DNA of 64,000 nt from Ottowia testudinis (GCF_017498525.1 NZ_CP071796.1:1426001-1490000), one strand, 5' to 3'; positions 36,352 to 44,976 are shown, numbered from the stretch's first letter. Notes: a model not told the origin generated them from the letters alone. Numbers and translations: made by a program.

Positions 36352-37193
36352 ATGTCCCCGAAATCCTTCAGGTCGGCGAGCGGCGGAAAGTGCCCCTCGC
36401 GCTTGTCCTTCATCGCCGTCACGGCCTCGCGCACGTGGGCGTTGCTCCAAATCGCGCCTTGCACCCAGCCCATCTGGCGCAGCGCGTCGTCCACCGAATG
36501 GTCGCGCGCGTAGTGGATGACCTGCTTGGTGCCCCAGATGGCCACGGGCGGCTTGGCTGCGATCTCCTTGGCGCACTGCAGGGCGGCGGCCAGGCAGGCT
36601 TCGGGGGTGTCGAACACCTCGTTGACCAGCCCGTATTGGCATGCCTTGACGGCGGGCAGGCGGCGGCCGGTGTAGGCCAGCTCTTTCACCACCGCCAGCG
36701 GCATCAGTTTCGGCAAGCGCTGCAGCGTGCCGACGTCGGCCACCATGCCGACGTTGATCTCCTGGATGCAGAAGAAGGCATCCTGCGTGGCGTAGCGGAT
36801 GCAAGCGGCCGTCACCAGATCGACCGCGCCGCCGATGCAGCCGCCCTGGATGGCGGCGATGACCGGAATGCGCAGCGTCTCCAGCCGGGTGAAGGTGGCC
36901 TGCAGGCCGGCCAGCAGGTCAACGATGGCGGCGCGCCCCTCGGGGCTGCCATCGTCCATCGAAATCGCGCCGCCGAACACGTCGAGCGCCATGCCGGCCG
37001 AAAAATGCTTGCCCGTGCTGGAGACGACCAGCGCGCGCGCCACGCCGCTTTGCTGCAGCTGCGCCAGCGTGTCGTCCAGCTCGCGCCAGAACACGGGCCC
37101 CATCGTGTTCATGGCCTCGGGCCGGCTGAGCACCAGGTGGGCGATGTGGTCGTTGACGGAAAGCTCGAAGCAGGTGAGGGCGGGCGTGTTCAT
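36348..37193 (-). CDS. Enoyl-CoA hydratase/isomerase family protein, dienoyl-CoA isomerase-like
   Basis: The product is 281 residues. GKHFSAGMALDVF supplies the oxyanion Gly/Ala, and PVIAAIQGGCIGGAVDLVTAACIRY is the crotonase signature. EINVGMVADVGTLQRLPKLM has Asp where delta3,5-delta2,4-dienoyl-CoA isomerase (ECH1) has its catalytic Asp. The enzyme would shift double bonds in the degradation of unsaturated fatty acids. ATG 37193 is chosen; GTG at 37202 in frame is possible. The last base of the stop lies in repeat A. Confidence 0.87.
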   Translation of the reverse strand: MNTPALTCFELSVNDHIAHLVLSRPEAMNTMGPVFWRELDDTLAQLQQSGVARALVVSSTGKHFSAGMALDVFGGAISMDDGSPEGRAAIVDLLAGLQATFTRLETLRIPVIAAIQGGCIGGAVDLVTAACIRYATQDAFFCIQEINVGMVADVGTLQRLPKLMPLAVVKELAYTGRRLPAVKACQYGLVNEVFDTPEACLAAALQCAKEIAAKPPVAIWGTKQVIHYARDHSVDDALRQMGWVQGAIWSNAHVREAVTAMKDKREGHFPPLADLKDFGDI

Positions 37194-37265
37194 GGCCTGC
37201 ACTTTAGGGGCTGGGCGCGGCGGCCGCCAGTCGCGCGCGCGACGCGCTGCTCCAAGTCACCGGTT

Positions 37266-37322
37266 TGCTCAGTTTTCAGTAGCGCCTCGCGCTTGCTGGA
37301 AAAGCGGTAGATCGGCATTTGA
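37266..37322 (+). repeat. Repeat A copy forming the dinB 3' end
   Basis: GCTCAGTTTTCAGTAGCGCC, TCGCGCTTGCTGG-AAAAGCGG, TAGATCGGCATTT. On the minus strand this DNA encodes the last residues of DinB (ADLPLFQQARGATEN) and its TGA stop. Confidence 0.8.
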
Positions 37323-38588
37323 CCGCGCATCGTTGGCGGCCCGCAGGGCGTCGGTCTTGATCAGCGAGCCCACGCGCACGCCCAGCAGGCGCAGCCGGCG
37401 CGACAGGTCGACGCGCTTCAGGCACTGGCCCGCCAGCTGGCGAATGCGGCGCGCGTCGGCCGTGGGCTCGGCCACGGTCTGGTCGCGCGTGGCGATCTTG
37501 AAATCGTCAAAGCGCAGCTTGATACCGATGGTCTTGCCGACATAGCCCTTGCGCTGAAGATCCGCCGCCACCTGCTCGCACAGCCGGGTGAAGATGCGTC
37601 CCAGCTCCAGGCGGTCACGCACCGCGTGCAGGTCGCGCTCGAAAGTGGTTTCGCGGCTCATACTCACAGGCTCGTTCTCGGTCACCACTGGGCGTTCGTC
37701 ACGCCCCCATGCCGCGTCGTGCAGCCAGGCGCCGTAGCTTTTGCCGAAGTGCTCCACCAGCCAAGCCCGCTCGCGCGCGGCCAGCTCGCCGATGGTGTGG
37801 ATGCCATGGCCTCGCAACTTGGCGTCCGCCTTGGGGCCGATGCCGTTGACCTTGCGGCACGGCAGTGGCCAGACCAGGCGCTCGATGTCGTGCTCGAACA
37901 CCACGCTGATGCCGTTCGGCTTGTTGAACTCACTCGCCATCTTGGCCAGCAGCTTGTTGGGCGCCACGCCGATCGAACAGGTCAGGCCCGTGGCGTCGGC
38001 AATGCTTTTCTGGATCAACCGCGCCAGCACGCGCCCGCCCTCGCGCTGGCCGCCGGGCACGTCGGTGAAGTCGATGTACACCTCGTCCACGCCGCGATCC
38101 TCCATCACCGGGGCGATGCCTTGGATGACCTGCTTGAAGGCGCGTGAATAGCGGCGGTATTCGTCGAAGTCCACCGGCAGCAGGATCGCTTGCGGACACA
38201 GCTTGGCGGCCTTCATCAACCCCATGGCCGAGCCGATGCCGAACGGCCGTGCGGCGTAGGTGGCGGTGGTGATCACGCCGCGGCCGGTGTAGTCGCGCAG
38301 CAGCGGGAAGAAGTCGACGGGGATGTCGGCCAGGTCGGCGCTGGTCCAGGTGCGCTCGGGCCGCCCGGTGTTGAGGCGGCCGATCAGATCGTCCTCCTTG
38401 CGCCGCCCGCCGCCAATCACCATCGGCAAGCCCTTGAGCTGCGGATAGCGCAGCCATTCGACGGACGCGTAGAAGGCGTCCATGTCGAGGTGGGCGATGC
38501 GGCGAAGGGGGGAGGCGACACCCGCGAAGCTTAGCGCGGCGCCACCCGAAATCAGGGCGTGGTGGCTGGCAGCACCGTCCCCACGCAT
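37269..38588 (-). CDS. dinB: DNA polymerase IV (Y-family translesion polymerase)
   Basis: The product is 439 residues. IAHLDMDAFYASVEWLRYP supplies the first metal Asp, DRGVDEVYIDFTD the Asp-Glu pair, and SIGVAPNKLLAKMASEFNKP the palm/finger block. HhH motifs NGIGPKADAKLRGHGIHTIGEL follow. A stretch of about 35 residues (GRRKEDDLIGRLNTGRPERTWTSADLADIP...) is inserted where E. coli DinB has only a short turn. The start is uncertain: ATG 38588 overlaps fahA by 37 bp. The C-terminus is repeat-derived and lacks a clear QLxLF clamp motif, although DLPLF is similar. Confidence 0.9.
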   Translation of the reverse strand: MRGDGAASHHALISGGAALSFAGVASPLRRIAHLDMDAFYASVEWLRYPQLKGLPMVIGGGRRKEDDLIGRLNTGRPERTWTSADLADIPVDFFPLLRDYTGRGVITTATYAARPFGIGSAMGLMKAAKLCPQAILLPVDFDEYRRYSRAFKQVIQGIAPVMEDRGVDEVYIDFTDVPGGQREGGRVLARLIQKSIADATGLTCSIGVAPNKLLAKMASEFNKPNGISVVFEHDIERLVWPLPCRKVNGIGPKADAKLRGHGIHTIGELAARERAWLVEHFGKSYGAWLHDAAWGRDERPVVTENEPVSMSRETTFERDLHAVRDRLELGRIFTRLCEQVAADLQRKGYVGKTIGIKLRFDDFKIATRDQTVAEPTADARRIRQLAGQCLKRVDLSRRLRLLGVRVGSLIKTDALRAANDARSNADLPLFQQARGATEN

Positions 38589-39898
38589 TCGCCGAACCCG
38601 ATGCGCGCCGCGCCCGGCTTCTCGCACCAGCCGCGCAGGATGACCGTGTCGCCATCTTCCAGCCAGGTGCGGCTTTCGCCGTTCGGCAACTGGATCGGGT
38701 TCTTGCCGCCGGTGGTCAGCTCGATCAGCGCGCAGGCCGAATCGAGCGTGGGGCCGCTCAAGGTGCCGGTGCCCAGCAGGTCGCCGGGCTGCAGATTGCA
38801 GCCGTTGACGGTGTGGTGCGCCACCATTTGCGCTGCCGTCCAGTAGGCGTGGCGGTAGTTGGTTTGCGTGAAGCGCGAGGGCGCGGCCTGGGCGGCGCGC
38901 ATCTTGGGCGTTTCGATCAAGGCTTCAAGGTGGATGTCGAGCCCGCCGTGCGCGCTGTTGTGTGCGCTGCTGAGGTAGGGCAGCGGCTGCGGGTCGTCCG
39001 CCGGGTGGCTGAAAGGGACGCGAAAGGGCGCCAGCGCCTCCATCGTCACGACCCACGGCGAGACGGTGGACGCGAAGTTCTTGGCCAGGAAAGGGCCGAG
39101 CGGCTGGTATTCCCATGGCTGAATGTCGCGCGCCGACCAGTCGTTGAACAGCACCAGGCCAAAGATATGGTCTTCAGCCTCGGTGATGGGTACCGGCTCG
39201 CCCAGCGCGTTGGCTCGGCCGACGAACACACCCATTTCCAGCTCGATGTCCAGGCGTGCGCTGGGTTTCAGCACCGGTGCATCGGCGTCGGGCGGCTTGA
39301 TTTGGCCCTTGGGGCGTTTGAACGCCTGGCCCGAAACGCCAATGCTCGATGAGCGGCCGTGGTAGCCGATCGGCACCCATTTGTAGTTGGGCAGCAAAGG
39401 GTTGTCGGGGCGAAACTGCTTGCCGATGTTGGTGGCGTGATGGACCGAGGTGTAGAAGTCGGTGTAGTCGCCAATGCGCGCGGGCAGCGCGTATTCGGCA
39501 TGCGCTTGAGGCACCAGACAGGCGTTCAAGGCAACTTCTTGCGTTGCACCAGTTTGCAATGCTTTCGATAGCGCCTTGCGCAGGTGGGACAAGCGCTGAG
39601 GCCCCAAACTCATCAAGTGGTTGAGTGTGGACTCGGTGGCTGCCTGGGCCGGTGCCAAGGCGTCGCCGCTGAAAACGCCAGCTTTCACGGCGGCCGCGAT
39701 GTCGACGATCTGATCGCCAATGGCCACACCGCCACGAAACGATTCGTCGCGGCCCTTGCGGCGGAATACGCCGAAGGGCAGGTTCTGGATCGGGAAGTCG
39801 GTTTGGCCGTCGTTGGCGGAGTTAACCCAGCTTTTCAGTGACGGGTCGTGCGTTTCGTTCAGCAAAGGCATGGCTTTTCGAAGGTCGATGATTGGCAT
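38552..39898 (-). CDS. fahA: Fumarylacetoacetase
   Basis: The product is 448 residues. It shows DFPIQNLPFGVFR, DYTDFYTSVHHATNIGKQFRP (catalytic His region), PIGYHGRSSSI, the metal ligands in DIELEMGVFVG, FGLVLFNDWSARDIQPWEYQPLGPFLAKNFA and the GDLLGTGTLSGP block. It splits fumarylacetoacetate to fumarate and acetoacetate at the end of tyrosine and homogentisate breakdown; ScoAB could use the acetoacetate. The ATG 39898 is taken; ATG 39871 (MPLLNETHDP) is the alternative. hmgA is not in the window. Confidence 0.95.
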   Translation of the reverse strand: MPIIDLRKAMPLLNETHDPSLKSWVNSANDGQTDFPIQNLPFGVFRRKGRDESFRGGVAIGDQIVDIAAAVKAGVFSGDALAPAQAATESTLNHLMSLGPQRLSHLRKALSKALQTGATQEVALNACLVPQAHAEYALPARIGDYTDFYTSVHHATNIGKQFRPDNPLLPNYKWVPIGYHGRSSSIGVSGQAFKRPKGQIKPPDADAPVLKPSARLDIELEMGVFVGRANALGEPVPITEAEDHIFGLVLFNDWSARDIQPWEYQPLGPFLAKNFASTVSPWVVTMEALAPFRVPFSHPADDPQPLPYLSSAHNSAHGGLDIHLEALIETPKMRAAQAAPSRFTQTNYRHAYWTAAQMVAHHTVNGCNLQPGDLLGTGTLSGPTLDSACALIELTTGGKNPIQLPNGESRTWLEDGDTVILRGWCEKPGAARIGFGECVGTVLPATTP

Positions 39899-39980
39899 GA
39901 GGCCCGCCCGCCGTGCGCGGCGCGGCCAGTCGATCACGGCAGGCGGTCAAGCGGCCGTGCAGGCGCCGGCGGCTCAGTGG

Positions 39981-40523
39981 TTACTTCACTTTTCCCGAGC
40001 CATCGTGCATCCAGCGCGCATGCTCGGGCGCTTTCTTGGTGCGGTCCCACTCGTTCAGCATATCCCACTTGACGTCGTCCAGAGCCTTGTCCATCTCGGG
40101 CGTCGAGGTGTTGGCGGCCAGCTCCAGCCGATGGCCAGAGGGGTCGAAGAAATAGATCGACTTGAAGATGGTGTGGTCGGTCGGGCCGATGACCTCGATG
40201 CCGTCCGCCTCCAGCTTGGCCTTGACCTTCATCATGGTGTCGACCGAATCGACCTTGAGCGCCAGGTGCTGCGTCCAGGCGGGCGTGTTGGGGTCGCGCC
40301 CCATCTCTGCCTTGGTCGGCAGCTCGAAAAATGCGAGCACGTTGCCGTTGCCGGCGTCCAGGAAGATGTGCATGTACGGGTCCGGCTCCTTGGTGGAGGG
40401 CACCTCGTTCTCGGCGATCGCCAGGATGAAGTTCATGTCGAGGTACTTTTGGTACCACTCGACGGTTTGCTTGGCGTTCTTGCAGCGGTAGGCGACGTGG
40501 TGGATTTTCTCGACGATGGGCAT
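39981..40523 (-). CDS. VOC-family protein (glyoxalase/dioxygenase fold)
   Basis: The product is 180 residues. It begins MPIVEKIHHVAYRCKNAKQT, with metal-binding His in HHVAYRC, and continues to FFELPTKAEMGRDPNTPAWTQHLALKV (second His) and FFDPSGHRLELAAN (Glu). This is a complete VOC metal triad, as in glyoxalase or extradiol-type enzymes. It is downstream of a MarR site that it shares with the divergent regulator, and next to fahA, so a role in aromatic ring catabolism is likely but unproved. GGAGA precedes the ATG. Confidence 0.82.
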   Translation of the reverse strand: MPIVEKIHHVAYRCKNAKQTVEWYQKYLDMNFILAIAENEVPSTKEPDPYMHIFLDAGNGNVLAFFELPTKAEMGRDPNTPAWTQHLALKVDSVDTMMKVKAKLEADGIEVIGPTDHTIFKSIYFFDPSGHRLELAANTSTPEMDKALDDVKWDMLNEWDRTKKAPEHARWMHDGSGKVK

Positions 40524-40583
40524 GGCGGTCTCCTGGATATAGGTTTGCGGGGCCTTGTGCAAAGCTGCGCTATTATTCATCGA

Positions 40584-40605
40584 ATTGGTTGCGTGCGCAA
40601 CCAAT
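40584..40605. promoter_or_regulatory. Probable MarR operator
   Basis: ATTGGTTGC-GTGC-GCAACCAAT has perfect 9-bp arms and a 4-bp spacer. It lies between the divergent VOC gene (start 40523) and the MarR gene (start 40625), 20 bp from the latter. The dimension fits a MarR dimer site. Confidence 0.82.
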
Positions 40606-40624
40606 AGCCGCAAAAGGAATGCCC

Positions 40625-41107
40625 ATGCCCCAGGCTGCCGCCCCCCGCTCACGGCGCAACGTCACGCCGCTGGCCGAATCGTTCACGCACCGGCTGCACA
40701 CCCTGCAGAAGCTGACCGACAAGGTGACGCAGGACGCTTATCTGGCGGCCACCGGCCTGCCGCTGGGCGAGGGCCGCTGCCTGACGGCGGTGGGCGCCTT
40801 TGCCCCGCTGTCGGTCAAGGATCTGGCGCGGCGTGCCAACGTCGACAAAGCGCAGGCCAGCCGGGCCGCGCAAGCCCTGGTCGACAAGGGTCTGATCGAA
40901 AAAACCGCCAGCACCACCGACGCGCGCGGCGTGGTGTTGCGCTTCACGCCCGAAGGGCAGCGCCTGTGGCGCCGGCTGATGGCGGTGGTCGAGGCGCGCA
41001 ACCAGCAGATCGTGGCGTGCTTGAGCGATGCCGAACGTGCGCGGTTCGATCGCATCCTGACGCGGCTGGTGGCGCACGCGCGCACCGTGGCGGACGAAAA
41101 AGGCTGA
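40625..41107 (+). CDS. MarR-family transcriptional regulator
   Basis: The product is 160 residues. The winged helix spans LPLGEGRCLTAVGAFAPLSVKDLARRANVDKAQASRAAQALVDKGLIEK, followed by the wing DARGVVLRFTPEGQRLWRRLM. The ATG at 40625 is chosen as AAAGGA lies at ideal distance; ATG 40619 is two codons upstream. The inverted repeat just before it suggests it represses itself and the divergent VOC gene. The ligand is probably an aromatic acid, judging from MarR relatives, but this is inference. Confidence 0.9.
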   Translation: MPQAAAPRSRRNVTPLAESFTHRLHTLQKLTDKVTQDAYLAATGLPLGEGRCLTAVGAFAPLSVKDLARRANVDKAQASRAAQALVDKGLIEKTASTTDARGVVLRFTPEGQRLWRRLMAVVEARNQQIVACLSDAERARFDRILTRLVAHARTVADEKG

Positions 41108-41148
41108 TCGCGCTGGCGGGGTAAACGCGAGCAGCTATCGATTCAGTA
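41108..41148 (-). repeat. Degenerate repeat A copy
   Basis: CGCGCTGGCGGGGTAAACGCGAGCAGCTATCGATTCAG (from about 41109). The AGCAGCTATC end is conserved, the stem arms are damaged. It abuts the MarR stop. Confidence 0.6.
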
Positions 41149-41165
41149 GCCTTCTGATCGGCGCA

Positions 41166-41531
41166 TTGCACGAATTCAAAAACCCTGCGACAATGCGCGG
41201 TTCCCGTGGCGAGAGGGGTAAATCTTTCTAGTCGCGAGAGTAAAGCAGCCGCATCTTCCTTCTTGCATGCGGTCACCGCGATGGGCCAGTCAACCAGCTC
41301 TCGCCCGGTGGCCTTGATCTTCAGCACGGTTTGGCCTTATCGCCAGTCATGCTTTTCCTGGATGTTTGGGCCGTGTTCGCCACGGCATGTGAAACGTCCG
41401 CGCAGTCAGATGGTGGGTGTCGATTCATGAAACCCGGGTGCCGTCGTTTTTGGTGCCCCATCTGACGCGTCGTGCCCGTCGCCTTGGTCAAGGCATTGGC
41501 ATTGCGCGCAGGGAAAATTACGAGAGATCTC
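41166..41531 (+). promoter_or_regulatory. Promoter and long leader of the DEAD-box helicase gene
   Basis: TTGCAC at 41166-41171 and GACAAT at 41189-41194 are separated by 17 bp, a good sigma-70 promoter. Transcription would begin near 41201, giving a leader of roughly 330 bases before the helicase ATG. The leader has no long gene. Long 5' regions that regulate expression at low temperature are known for DEAD-box helicase genes in other bacteria. Confidence 0.55.
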
Positions 41532-43169
41532 ATGGCCTCCTTTGAGGAAAATGTGCCGTTCGCGCTGGATACGATTGCGCCGGCAGCTACTGAAAGCGTA
41601 GCAATCAACAACCCGTTCGCCGCTCTGGGCCTGGCCCCCGAGCTGCAGTCGGCCGTGGCCGACCTGGGCTTTACCGAGCCCACGGCCGTGCAGCAGCAGG
41701 CCATTCCGCTGGCGTTGGCGGCGCGAGAAGGGGGCTTCAACGATCTGATGGTCAGCAGCCAGACCGGCAGCGGCAAGACGGCGGCTTTTTTGCTCCCCGT
41801 GCTGCACACATTGCTGAGCATGCAGGGTGAAGCCGCCGCGCGTGAAAAAACCGCTTGGGACGCAAAAGTCGCCGAGGCACTGGCCAAGGGCGAGCCGGCA
41901 CCCAAACGCCCGCGCCGCAAGAACCCGCTGGAATCGCGCCACTTCAAGCCCGCCGTGCCCGGCGCGCTGGTGCTGTGCCCCACGCGCGAGTTGGCGCAGC
42001 AGGTGGCGGCCGACGCCATCGATCTGGTCAAGCATTGCCGCGGCCTGCGCATCGCCACCATCATGGGCGGCATGCCGTACCAGATGCAGATCGCCAAGCT
42101 GCAGAACGCCAACCTGGTCGTCGCCACACCCGGCCGCCTGCTGGATTTGCAGCGCGGTGGGCAAATCAAGCTGGATCAGGTGCGCTTTCTCGTCATGGAC
42201 GAAGCCGACCGCATGCTCGACCTGGGCTTTGCCGACGACTTGGCCGAGGTGCACCAGCTCACCGCCCAGCGCCAGCAGACCATGATGTTCAGCGCCACCT
42301 TCGCGCCGCGCATTCAGCAACTGGCCATGCGCGTCATGCACGAGGGCGGCGCCCGCGTGCACAAGGTGCAGATCGATACCCCGCAAGAGCGCCACGCCAA
42401 CATCCGCCAGGAGCTGTATTGGGCCGACAGCCCCGACCACAAGCGCCGACTGCTGGATTACTGGCTGCGCGACCCGTCGATTGGCCAGGCCATCGTGTTC
42501 GCCTGCACGCAGGTCGAATGCGAGCAGCTGGCCGAGGAGTTGCAGCAGACCGGCTTTGCCGCCGTGTCGCTGCACGGCGCCCTGAGCCAGGCGGTGCGCA
42601 ACCGGCGCCTGTCCGCGCTGCGCGATGGCCGGGTGCAGATTCTGGTCGCCACCGACGTGGCCGCGCGCGGCATCGACGTGCCCAGCATCACCCACGTGAT
42701 CAACTTCGGCTTGCCCATGAAGGCCGAGGACTACACCCACCGCATCGGCCGCACCGGCCGCGCCGGGCGCGACGGCTTGGCGGTGACGCTGGCCGAGATC
42801 CGCGACCGCCGCCGCCTGGCCGATATCCAGGCTTACACCGAGCAGCATTTCCGCCCGCTGACGATTGACGGCCTGGAGCCGACCAAGAGCTTCCCGCCGA
42901 TCCATGAGCAGCGCCCGGCGCGTGGCCCTGGTCGCGGCGCAGGCGGCAAGGGCGGACCGCGTGGCGGCGCCCCGCGCCGTGACTTCGGCGAGCCGCGCGG
43001 CCCCAAGCTGATCGGTGGCGGGTTCAAAGAGAAATCGGCCACTGGCCGGCGCCCAGCGAGCGCGGAAAGCTATCGAAAAGAGAGTAAATTCAAGGCGGCT
43101 GGACGCCCCGTGGCACGCGCTGGCGCGCCGCGCGCCAAGCCTTACGCGGCGGGCAAGCCAGCGCGTTGA
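41532..43169 (+). CDS. DEAD-box ATP-dependent RNA helicase
   Basis: The product is 545 residues. The motifs run in order: Q-motif FTEPTAVQQQAIPLA, Walker A SSQTGSGKTAAF, PTRELAQQV, TPGRLLDL, DEAD (VMDEADRMLD), SAT (MFSATF), then VATDVAARGIDVPSITHVINF and HRIGRTGRAGR. An insert of about 55 charged residues follows Walker A (EKTAWDAKVAEALAKGEPAPKRPRRK...). The Gly/Arg-rich tail (GPGRGAGGKGGPRGG) is typical of RhlE/DeaD-type helicases. Part of the C-terminus (PASAESYRKESKFKAA) comes from repeat-A-like DNA. ATG 41532 follows GAGAGAT. Confidence 0.93.
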   Translation: MASFEENVPFALDTIAPAATESVAINNPFAALGLAPELQSAVADLGFTEPTAVQQQAIPLALAAREGGFNDLMVSSQTGSGKTAAFLLPVLHTLLSMQGEAAAREKTAWDAKVAEALAKGEPAPKRPRRKNPLESRHFKPAVPGALVLCPTRELAQQVAADAIDLVKHCRGLRIATIMGGMPYQMQIAKLQNANLVVATPGRLLDLQRGGQIKLDQVRFLVMDEADRMLDLGFADDLAEVHQLTAQRQQTMMFSATFAPRIQQLAMRVMHEGGARVHKVQIDTPQERHANIRQELYWADSPDHKRRLLDYWLRDPSIGQAIVFACTQVECEQLAEELQQTGFAAVSLHGALSQAVRNRRLSALRDGRVQILVATDVAARGIDVPSITHVINFGLPMKAEDYTHRIGRTGRAGRDGLAVTLAEIRDRRRLADIQAYTEQHFRPLTIDGLEPTKSFPPIHEQRPARGPGRGAGGKGGPRGGAPRRDFGEPRGPKLIGGGFKEKSATGRRPASAESYRKESKFKAAGRPVARAGAPRAKPYAAGKPAR

Positions 43170-43235
43170 GGCGCCGCCGCCATGGCGGTGTGTGCCCGAT
43201 GGGGCATCCGCCAGCCGTGACGGGGCGCTTTATTC

Positions 43236-43259
43236 CGCTGGCGGCCACAGCCGCCAGCG
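43236..43259. repeat. Strong hairpin downstream of the helicase gene
   Basis: CGCTGGCGGC-CACA-GCCGCCAGCG is a perfect 10-bp stem with a 4-base loop. No T tract follows on either strand. It lies in the 180-bp gap between the helicase stop and the DUF2249 stop (convergent genes) and may stop or stabilise transcripts. Confidence 0.7.
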
Positions 43260-43350
43260 CGCTGTACATTACCCGTGATCCGACCGCTGATCGGTGCTTA
43301 ACCCCGCTGGTCCCTCGCGCGGCGGACATCCCATGCCCGCAACGGTTTTT

Positions 43351-43647
43351 TTAGCCGCAGGCGCCGCCTGAGCAGCAGGAACCGCCCGCGCCCGACGCCA
43401 CCACGGGCGCCAGGCGGCGGATCTGCACGCGCCAGCGCCCGGGCCCACGTTCGAGATAAGCCCATTCGAACTCATCCGCGTGCCGGGCTTCGAACTGCCG
43501 GTGCAGCGGCTGCGGGTCGTGGTCGGCGACCAGCTCCAGCCATTGATCGGGCGCCAGCGCGCCAAACTGCTCGAAGATGAGGCCGTGGCGCAACTGCGGC
43601 GCGATCTCGCGCACATCAATGCGGCTGGTGGCGGGGGTGGGCATCAT
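43351..43647 (-). CDS. DUF2249 domain protein
   Basis: The product is 98 residues. RIDVREIAPQLRHGLIFEQFGALAPDQWLELVADHDPQPL is the DUF2249 pattern (similar to the TusA-like SirA fold), and ARHADEFEWAYLERGPGRWRVQIRRL completes it. The final nine residues SCCSGGACG hold three Cys, unusual and suggestive of metal binding. It lies 44 bp behind nnrS on the same strand, so it is probably in the NsrR regulon. DUF2249 genes often accompany NO-related genes. Confidence 0.82.
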   Translation of the reverse strand: MMPTPATSRIDVREIAPQLRHGLIFEQFGALAPDQWLELVADHDPQPLHRQFEARHADEFEWAYLERGPGRWRVQIRRLAPVVASGAGGSCCSGGACG

Positions 43648-43691
43648 GGGGCGGGTCCTTTCAGAAAAAAGTCAAATGGTGAGCGCGCGCG

Positions 43692-44900
43692 TCACCCGTC
43701 CTTGCCGTCCGCGCGCGGGCGCAGTAGCCAGGGGGCGTACTGAAGCAGGTAGAGCAAGAAGGCCAGCGACCAGGCGCCGCCCGCCAGCGTCAGGCCAGGG
43801 GTCAGCGCCGCCGGCGCCAGCAGGGGCGCGCCCACGCGCAACAGGGCAGCGAGCATCATCAACACGTAGGCTGCGGTTTCAAGCGGGCCGGCGCGCAGCG
43901 GCCGGCCCGTGTGGCCGCGCGCGGTGCGCGTGATCATGCCGATGATCAAGCCGCCCGTGGCCCCCAAGCCCAGCGCGTGGATACCGGCGGTTTGAGGCAT
44001 CCACCCTGCCTGAGCGAGTGCCAGCAATGCGAAGCCGGCCGGAATCCAGGCATAGGCCAGATGCAGTACCCACAAAATCGGGCGCGTGAGCGTCTTCCAC
44101 GGTGCCCAGCGCCATTGACGCCATGCGTTCAGGCCGGCGGCCAGCGCCAGCAGCGCCACCGTCCAGGCGCCTTGCGCCCGCGCCACCCAGGCCAGCAGCG
44201 CCAGTGCGGTGATGCCCAGAACGGCGAACTCAAAGCGGGGCCAGGGCGCGATCTTCAAGCCCGGCGTGACATTGGCGGTGAAGAAAGGGATCACCCGCCC
44301 GCCCATCACGCATTCGATCATCACGATCAGCGCCAGCGCGGCGTGCATCGCGTGCAGCGCCGGCCAGTCAATCAGCCCCAGCACGTTCAGGTGAAACGCC
44401 AGGTTGGCCAGCGCCAGCAGGACCAGAATGCCCACCAGCGGCAGGTTGCGCCGGTTTTTGGCGCGCAGCAGCACGTTCAGCAGCACACCGGCCACCAGCG
44501 GCAGCAAGGCCACGTCCAACGCCGCGTACAGCGGATAAGGCGCCCCCAGCGCCGCGATGCGCGCCGCCAGCCAGAGCAGCGCCAGGGCCCCCAGCCACGC
44601 ACCGCGCGGCGTGGGCAGCCCGGTCCAAGCCTTGCCCGCGGTCAGCAGAAAACCCACCACCACCGCGACCGCGAAGCCGTACAGGATTTCGTGTGCATGC
44701 CACAGCAGCGGCGCCAGCGCTGGCGGATGCGTGATGGCGCCATACCACATCAACAGCCAGAACGGAACCGAAAGCGCCCCGAACGCCGCCGCACCGAGAT
44801 AGAACGGGCGAAAACCCAGCCGCAGCAGTGGCCAGCCCCCGCCGGGCGATTCGGTGGCCGAGGGGCTGCTCACAGCCGTGGAGAGTGGGGTGAGGCTCAT
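43692..44900 (-). CDS. nnrS: NnrS-family membrane protein
   Basis: The product is 402 residues with about twelve membrane helices. LLRLGFRPFYLGAAAFGALSVPFWL, LWHAHEILYGFAVAVVVGFLLTAGKAWTG and GGRVIPFFTANVTPG are the family signature, with conserved His that bind heme and copper. NnrS protects against nitrosative stress by lowering iron-nitrosyl formation. It is divergent from an NsrR gene with two ATGCAT-type sites in the shared upstream region. Confidence 0.93.
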   Translation of the reverse strand: MSLTPLSTAVSSPSATESPGGGWPLLRLGFRPFYLGAAAFGALSVPFWLLMWYGAITHPPALAPLLWHAHEILYGFAVAVVVGFLLTAGKAWTGLPTPRGAWLGALALLWLAARIAALGAPYPLYAALDVALLPLVAGVLLNVLLRAKNRRNLPLVGILVLLALANLAFHLNVLGLIDWPALHAMHAALALIVMIECVMGGRVIPFFTANVTPGLKIAPWPRFEFAVLGITALALLAWVARAQGAWTVALLALAAGLNAWRQWRWAPWKTLTRPILWVLHLAYAWIPAGFALLALAQAGWMPQTAGIHALGLGATGGLIIGMITRTARGHTGRPLRAGPLETAAYVLMMLAALLRVGAPLLAPAALTPGLTLAGGAWSLAFLLYLLQYAPWLLRPRADGKDG

Positions 44901-44934
44901 GCAACAGGTGTCAATGAACTAAATAGGTATTAAA

Positions 44935-44951
44935 TATGCACTATATGCATA
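44935..44951. promoter_or_regulatory. NsrR-like site 1
   Basis: TATGCA-CTATA-TGCATA is an inverted repeat with a 5-base spacer, 35 bp from the nnrS start. The ATGCA cores agree with the NsrR consensus. Confidence 0.6.
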
Positions 44952-44976
44952 GTCCCTACACAAAAACGTAGAATGA

